A DNA stretch of 64,000 nucleotides. It comes from JAABRU01 sp041390465 (GTDB lineage: Bacteria > Desulfobacterota > Desulfobacteria > Desulfobacterales > Desulfococcaceae). The stretch spans positions 48,287 to 112,286 of the forward strand of contig JAWKPW010000003.1 of assembly GCA_041390465.1 (NCBI GenBank), given 5' to 3'. This document shows, one piece after another, positions 60,628 through 64,000 of this stretch (position 1 is the first letter of the stretch; every line of letters starts with the position of its first letter). A program made the position numbers and the translations under genes. The notes under the pieces are model-generated. The model was not told the origin of the DNA and ran no database searches. It saw only the letters and a list, made by a program, of their open reading frames with translations.

Positions 60628-60897
60628 TGAGCCGGGGAAACTGTCTGAAAAAGCAGGGAAAGAGACCGGATTTTCCCAAAAAATCCGGTCTCTTGGAAAA
60701 GAGTGAGAAAAAGAAACCGTGAGGAAAAAGAAACCGGATTTTTTTGGAAAAAATCCGCTTAGAGCAGAGGGTTAATTTTCTGATTTTTTTGTAAAATCAG
60801 AAAATTCCCAACCTTCTGACTGAAAAGGATGTGAATTTTTCAGCATATTGATTTTTCTGATAAATATTTTGATTTATCGCGGGTCAGGAAGGATAAA

Positions 60898-61120
60898 ATG
60901 TTAAATATAGATATTGCAAAGGCAAAGACTGCTTTTCCGATCTCATAAATCTGGCGATCCGGATGAAGTTGTTATAACAAAAAAGGGGCAGCCGGTTGCA
61001 AAACGACTGCACTTGCAGAGAAACATAAAAAAAAAAACGCCAGTTCGGAAGTGCCAGGGGATTGATAAAAATGGCAGATGACTTTGATGAGACCCCCGAT
61101 GATTTCCGGGATTATGTATA
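60898..61120 (+). pseudogene. frameshifted Phd-type antitoxin gene
   Basis: It begins AGGAAGGATAAA-ATG and MLNIDIAKAKTA, then continues in other frames with FSDLINLA, PDEVVITKKGQPVAK and finally KMADDFDETPDDFRDYV before TAATG, where the PIN toxin starts. These are the blocks of a Phd/YefM antitoxin in the right order, so the gene has at least two frameshifts. The stop overlaps the toxin start by one base. Confidence 0.75.
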
Positions 61121-61502
61121 ATGCGTGTTCTGCTTGATACAGCAAGTTTTCTGTGGTTTATCGCTTGCAGTAATAAACTGAGTGATAATGCCCGTGAAAT
61201 AATGGAAAATTTTGACAATGAACTTGTCATAGGTGGCAAGTGTGTGGAAATTGCAATCAAAGTCAGTATAGGGAAAACTGGACTGGCTGAACCTTTCAGC
61301 CAGTTGATTCCTCAAAAGATTCAGGAGAATGAAATTGACATTCTTCAGATTCATCTGCTGCATCTTTTTGAAATGATAAATCTTCCAATGCATCATCGGG
61401 ATCCGTTTGACAGACTTGTCATTGCCCGGAATTGTTGAAAGACTTCCCATTACTGCATGGGACAGGTTTTTTGAGGTTTATGGAGTTGACATTATATGGT
61501 AA
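61121..61502 (+). pseudogene. PIN-domain (VapC-type) toxin, frameshifted near the C-terminus
   Basis: The first 105 codons (to the stop at 61438) encode a PIN domain: VLLDTASFLWFIA with the first Asp, a central E-I-A-I-KVSIGK segment and HHRDPFDRLVIAR with the C-terminal acidic pair. The last codons, normally RIVERLPITAWDRFFEVYGVDIIW, are present but one frame off (61427-61502). PIN toxins are RNases that cleave tRNA or rRNA. The product could retain the catalytic Asp residues, but its antitoxin is also broken. Confidence 0.7.
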
Positions 61503-61514
61503 AACGGTGAAAAA

Positions 61515-61643
61515 ATGAATAGTTCCCGTCAGATAACCATATCTGCACTGATATGCGCTCTGCTCCTGTCCTCTTTTCCGAAGTTTGCGGCTGAGGATAT
61601 GGACAGGGACATCTGCATTGATCTGAGCAGTAGGTTGGGTTAA
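61515..61643 (+). pseudogene. truncated secreted protein cut by a palindromic repeat
   Basis: A 42-codon frame starts with a typical signal peptide, MNSSRQITISALICALLLSS-FPKFA, followed by EDMDRDICIDLS. It then runs into the double-palindrome element at 61630 and stops in it. It seems to be the 5' end of a small exported protein truncated by the repeat. No continuation was found beyond 61760. Confidence 0.4.
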
Positions 61644-61760
61644 TTTTCTGATTTTTTTTTTAAAAAAATCAGAAAATTAACCCAACTTTGCCCATAAACG
61701 GGACAGTTGGGTTGAATTTTTTAATTTTCTGAAAAAAATTAAAAAATTTAACCCAACCTG
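61630..61760. repeat. double-palindrome element GTAGGTTGGGTTAA, copy 2
   Basis: It has the same two hairpins and linker (TTTGCCCATAAACGGGACA) as 60500-60627, with small differences in A and T runs. Confidence 0.85.
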
Positions 61761-61768
61761 ACTGACTT

Positions 61769-61966
61769 ATGGCAAAAGATTCCATAAAGATACGGAGCTG
61801 TATTTCCAAACACTTTGGTGACAATGCAGATTTGTATATTGATTATCTTGTGTCCCAAAAATCTGAAACAGCGAAACCGGCAAAATGCGGAACAGGCAAA
61901 AAAAGCATTTCCGCCCCGCGTTCAGGCAAACGGACAAAACCCGCAGGGGACGGAAAGAAAATATGA
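61769..61966 (+). CDS. small basic hypothetical protein
   Basis: A 65-residue frame with a protein-like first half (SIKIRSCISKHFGDNADLYIDYLVSQKSE) and a Lys/Pro-rich tail. It is followed 14 bases later by the DUF433 gene. There is no clear ribosome site and I do not recognise it; it could be the end of a longer decayed gene, cut by the repeat at its left. Confidence 0.35.
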   Translation: MAKDSIKIRSCISKHFGDNADLYIDYLVSQKSETAKPAKCGTGKKSISAPRSGKRTKPAGDGKKI

Positions 61967-61979
61967 GGAATTTTTGCAT

Positions 61980-62270
61980 ATGAAACAAAACAGGAATGAT
62001 TTTATTGCAGCCACACCCGGCATTCTTGGGGGAAGACCCCGCATCAGAGATACCCGCATTTCTGTTTCCGCCATTGCCTGCCGGTACAGGCACGGATACA
62101 GTGCCGAAGACATTGCGGATCAGTATGATCATCTTGATTTGGCACAGATCTATTCCGCTCTTGCCTGGTATCATGCAAACAGAGCAGAAACTGATGCCGA
62201 TATTTTCACAGAAGAGGCAGAATATGAACGGCTGGCAGCAGAACATTCCCGGCTGTCCCTGTGTGCCTGA
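61980..62270 (+). CDS. DUF433 family protein (putative antitoxin)
   Basis: A 96-residue winged-helix-like DUF433 protein: TPGILGGRPRIRDTRISVSAIACRYRHGYSAEDIADQYDHLDLAQIYSALAWYHAN is the complete family pattern (G-G-x-P-x-I-x-x-T-R-I-x-V and the helical AE-I-x-x-x-Y-x-L). DUF433 proteins are commonly antitoxins of DUF5615 (PIN-like) toxins. Here the next gene is not DUF5615 but a DUF4258-like one, whose ATG overlaps this stop (TGATG). GAGGAA precedes ATG 61980. Confidence 0.85.
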   Translation: MKQNRNDFIAATPGILGGRPRIRDTRISVSAIACRYRHGYSAEDIADQYDHLDLAQIYSALAWYHANRAETDADIFTEEAEYERLAAEHSRLSLCA

Positions 62271-62512
62271 TGAATTTGAAAACCACAGATTATTTTGTCA
62301 ATTCCGTAAGGCTGCGCAGGCCTTATCTGAAAACAGAGTGGATTGAATCTGTGCTGGCAAATCCTGTTCATATGGAAATTCAGCCAAACGGCCGTTTCCG
62401 GTATTGGGGATTTGTTGAAGAGTTGGGAAGATATTTGCGAATTGTTACAGAGCCGGACGGTGTGACAGTGCATAATGCCTTTCCTGACCGCAGGTTCCGC
62501 ATGAGAGGATGA
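62270..62512 (+). CDS. DUF4258-like small protein, putative toxin
   Basis: An 80-residue paralogue of the protein at 553-795, sharing the RRPYLKTEW-type block, FRYWGF, ELGRYLRIV and VTVHNAFPDRRF. Its ATG overlaps the DUF433 stop by one base and its stop overlaps the DUF2283 ATG by four bases, so three small genes form one coupled unit. Toxin role is inferred. Confidence 0.7.
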   Translation: MNLKTTDYFVNSVRLRRPYLKTEWIESVLANPVHMEIQPNGRFRYWGFVEELGRYLRIVTEPDGVTVHNAFPDRRFRMRG

Positions 62513-62784
62513 ACATTATGATATTCCAATATTTTCCGGATACAGATATGCTGTACATAGAACTGTGCAAAGGCGTGGGGGCTGATGCAGAGGAAGTGGC
62601 AGAAGGGATTGTTCTTGATTTTGATGAGAACAGGCGGATTATCGGAATTGAGATTGAGGATGCAGGCAAACGCGCTGATTTGTCAAAACTGGAAATTTCC
62701 TCTTTGCCGGCTGCAAATTTCATTCTGAATTCAAATTCTGCCGGAGCAGCAGTCGGCGCACAGGCAGAATCGCCAAAAGCCTGA
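62509..62784 (+). CDS. DUF2283 family protein
   Basis: A 91-residue DUF2283 protein: FQYFPDTDMLYIEL, IVLDFDENRRIIGIEIEDAGKRADLSKLEISSLPAANF, with an additional Ala-rich tail (SAGAAVGAQAESPKA) absent from the copy at 332-556. A start at ATG 62518 (MIFQYF) is also possible. It is translationally coupled to the DUF4258-like gene. A probable antitoxin by association. Confidence 0.8.
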   Translation: MNIMIFQYFPDTDMLYIELCKGVGADAEEVAEGIVLDFDENRRIIGIEIEDAGKRADLSKLEISSLPAANFILNSNSAGAAVGAQAESPKA

Positions 62785-62883
62785 TCCGGAAAAAAATATG
62801 CTTGATTTGCGGATTATAAACAGGTAAAATACCCTGCATGAAGAGATTCCGCTCCATAACTGTCAAAAAGAAACCGTGAGAAA

Positions 62884-62970
62884 AAGAAACCGGATTTTTT
62901 TGGAAAAATCCGGTTTCTTGGAAAAGAGTGAGGAAGAGAAACCGGATTTTTTGGAAAAATCCGGTTTCTT
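62884..62970. repeat. two consecutive AAGAAACCGGATTTTTT hairpins
   Basis: Hairpins at 62884-62919 and 62936-62970 are almost identical to that at 60459-60493, separated by GGAAAAGAGTGAGGAAG. Downstream of DUF2283 they could terminate its transcript. Confidence 0.75.
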
Positions 62971-63032
62971 AAAAAAATGCGCACTGCGGCTGAACCGGGG
63001 AAACTGTAAATCATCTTTGCAAAGGATGTCCT

Positions 63033-63215
63033 GTGAATTTTTCAATAGAGACCGAACAGGAAACTGATGGCCGGTGGATTGCTGATATTCCTGAAATTCC
63101 GGGTGTTATGACATACGGACAGTCCCGTGAGCAGGCGCTTGTCCGTGTCAGAGCATTGGCTTTGCGGGTGCTGGCAGATCGTCTGGAAAACGGTGAAGAC
63201 ATATACGGCAACTGA
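63033..63215 (+). CDS. HicB-like antitoxin-type protein
   Basis: A 60-residue protein of the HicB/DUF1902-like fold: FSIETEQETDGRWIADIPEIPGVMTYGQSREQALVRVRALALRVLADRLE. It has the partial RNase-H-like strand order of HicB but no C-terminal DNA-binding domain. AAGGA before the GTG at 63033 supports the start. No HicA toxin gene is adjacent; the HEPN/MNT pair follows 29 bases later. Confidence 0.8.
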   Translation: MNFSIETEQETDGRWIADIPEIPGVMTYGQSREQALVRVRALALRVLADRLENGEDIYGN

Positions 63216-63244
63216 AATAATGCAGGCTCCGGAGTTTTGAGAAT

Positions 63245-63633
63245 ATGGATTTTGACAAGATTAAGGATTACTGGGTGGAGGAAGCATCCGAATCTTTGCA
63301 GGTGATGCGGCATCTTTATGAAAAAAAGATTATTCCTATTCCCTTTTTTTTGCCCACCTTGCCATAGAAAAGATGCTGAAAGCAGTTTATGTGAGCAGAA
63401 AAAACGAACATGTCCCATATATTCACAATCTTCTGAGACTTGCGGAAATTTCAGAAATTCAGTTAAGTGCCGAGCAGAGAGATGCCCTGATAAAAATTAC
63501 AACGTTCAATATTGAATCCAGATATCCTGACCAGAGAAGAACTTTCAGAAAAAAATGCACCGAAGAGTTTACAAAAAAAGAAACAGAGGATGCTGAGGAG
63601 ATTTTCAAATGGCTGAAATCAGTTCTTCAGTAA
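63245..63633 (+). pseudogene. HEPN-domain toxin gene with a one-base frameshift in a poly-A run
   Basis: The frame starts MDFDKIKDYWVEEASESLQVMRHLYEKK and stops at 63365. In another frame the protein continues DYSYSLFFAHLAIEKMLKAVYVSRKNEHVPYIHNLLRL to 63633. One extra A in the seven-A run at about 63319-63325 would restore a single HEPN domain of about 129 residues. HEPN toxins are RNases with an R-x4-6-H motif; the equivalent SRKNEH is present. It overlaps the MNT gene by 25 bases. Confidence 0.8.
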
Positions 63634-63929
63634 AGAGAAAACTTGCCGCTTTTATTGGAAAACTTAATGAAAACGGTATAAAACCGGAAAGAACATATGT
63701 TTTCGGTTCCTATGCAAAAGGGGTTGAAAACCGGTTCAGTGATATTGATGTGGCAATTGTTTCTTCGGATTTGACTGAAGACAGGTTCAATGAACGTATC
63801 CGGCTGATGAAAATCGCATATGACATTGACAGGAGAATAGAACCGGTTCCTTTTAATTTCAATACATTTGTTGAGGAAGATCCTTTGGTCTGTGAAATAC
63901 TGAAGACCGGCAAAATTCTGAATCTTTAA
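63609..63929 (+). CDS. MNT-type nucleotidyltransferase antitoxin (HEPN/MNT module)
   Basis: A 106-residue minimal nucleotidyltransferase with the motif VFGSYAKGVENRFSDIDVAIV (GS-x10-D-x-D). In HEPN/MNT modules this protein neutralises the HEPN RNase, in known cases by AMPylating a tyrosine near its active site. It overlaps the HEPN gene by 25 bases. Complete; ends at 63929, just before a palindromic repeat. Confidence 0.88.
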   Translation: MAEISSSVKRKLAAFIGKLNENGIKPERTYVFGSYAKGVENRFSDIDVAIVSSDLTEDRFNERIRLMKIAYDIDRRIEPVPFNFNTFVEEDPLVCEILKTGKILNL

Positions 63930-63939
63930 AGAAAAGCAG

Positions 63940-64000
63940 GCAGGGTGTGCAAAATCGCTGTCGGAAATCCGGTCTGTCCTGTACAGAAAGCGATTTTGCA
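63940..64000. repeat. GTGTGCAAAATCGC palindrome, copy 3 (cut by window edge)
   Basis: GCAGGGTGTGCAAAATCGCT followed by GTCGGAAATCCGGTCTGTCC is the reverse orientation of the elements at 33627 and 34312. Confidence 0.8.

Larger units (their letters stand above)
59813..60897. other. 1.1-kb repeat array without genes
   Basis: The stretch is packed with inverted repeats: CCGGATTTTTT hairpins (59973, 60459, 60661, 60728), the GGGTCAAA element (60025-60159), a GCCACAAATTGCAAGAATG...ATTCGCGGC inverted repeat (60190-60262), and the double-palindrome element (60500-60627) with a partial copy (60756-60812). No gene. Confidence 0.6.

Overview
The window looks like chromosome from a sulfate-reducer-type Desulfobacterota (former deltaproteobacterial) genome of moderate G+C. 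The evidence is the gene content: a GAK-system operon, HypB, a stand-alone siroheme synthase domain, an ADP-forming acyl-CoA synthetase, a large multi-sensor hybrid histidine kinase, Rpn-family genes, and a very dense load of dispersed palindromic repeats. The genus cannot be fixed from sequence alone; large filamentous or multicellular Desulfobacteraceae relatives would fit the repeat load.

Layout. 1-0.8 kb: start of elbB and a two-gene DUF4258-like/DUF2283 cassette. 1.2-13.4 kb: housekeeping genes, namely pgi, a response regulator, nagZ, a DHH phosphoesterase / unknown / M48 protease operon, hypB, siroheme synthase, and a tightly overlapping nitrilase-rfaE2-thioesterase-DAK2/DegV operon in which an in-frame TGA splits the last protein. 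13.5-19.3 kb: a plastic zone with a 1.1-kb tandem duplication carrying a RelE-type toxin-antitoxin pair (the second copy is decayed and split by an intact ISKra4-family element with 8-bp target duplication), a degenerate IS1-like element and a decayed Rpn-like gene. 19.5-23.6 kb: SBF-type transporter, intact Rpn-family gene, ADP-forming acetyl-CoA synthetase. 25.3 kb: tRNA-Phe(GAA) with its own promoter and terminator, followed by a type IIG restriction-modification enzyme. 29.3-34.4 kb: accessory debris, an FGE/SUMF1-domain protein and an AT-rich membrane protein bracketed by repeats.

34.7-49.1 kb: fourteen co-directional minus-strand genes running pstS-pstC-pstA-pstB-phoU-arsC-like phosphatase, then the GAK genes (XXXCH, a PHP-like hydrolase, amphi-Trp, a PhoU/APH-kinase fusion, ATP-grasp, HprK-related kinase, CofD-like), then mgtE. 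A three-unit, 11-bp-period Pho-box-like site precedes pstS. A 1.6-kDa-residue-scale (about 1615 aa) hybrid kinase with two periplasmic solute-binding domains is divergent from it. This linkage of the uncharacterised GAK set to phosphate uptake is the most interesting system in the window.

54.9-59.8 kb: cobU, a PPOX-family protein, a gamma-glutamyltransferase, an orphan VapB-like antitoxin with a toxin stub, and a dihydrouridine synthase. 59.9-64 kb: a toxin-antitoxin island (Phd/PIN, DUF433, DUF4258-like/DUF2283, HicB-like, HEPN/MNT) interleaved with hairpin repeats; several of these genes carry single-base frameshifts.
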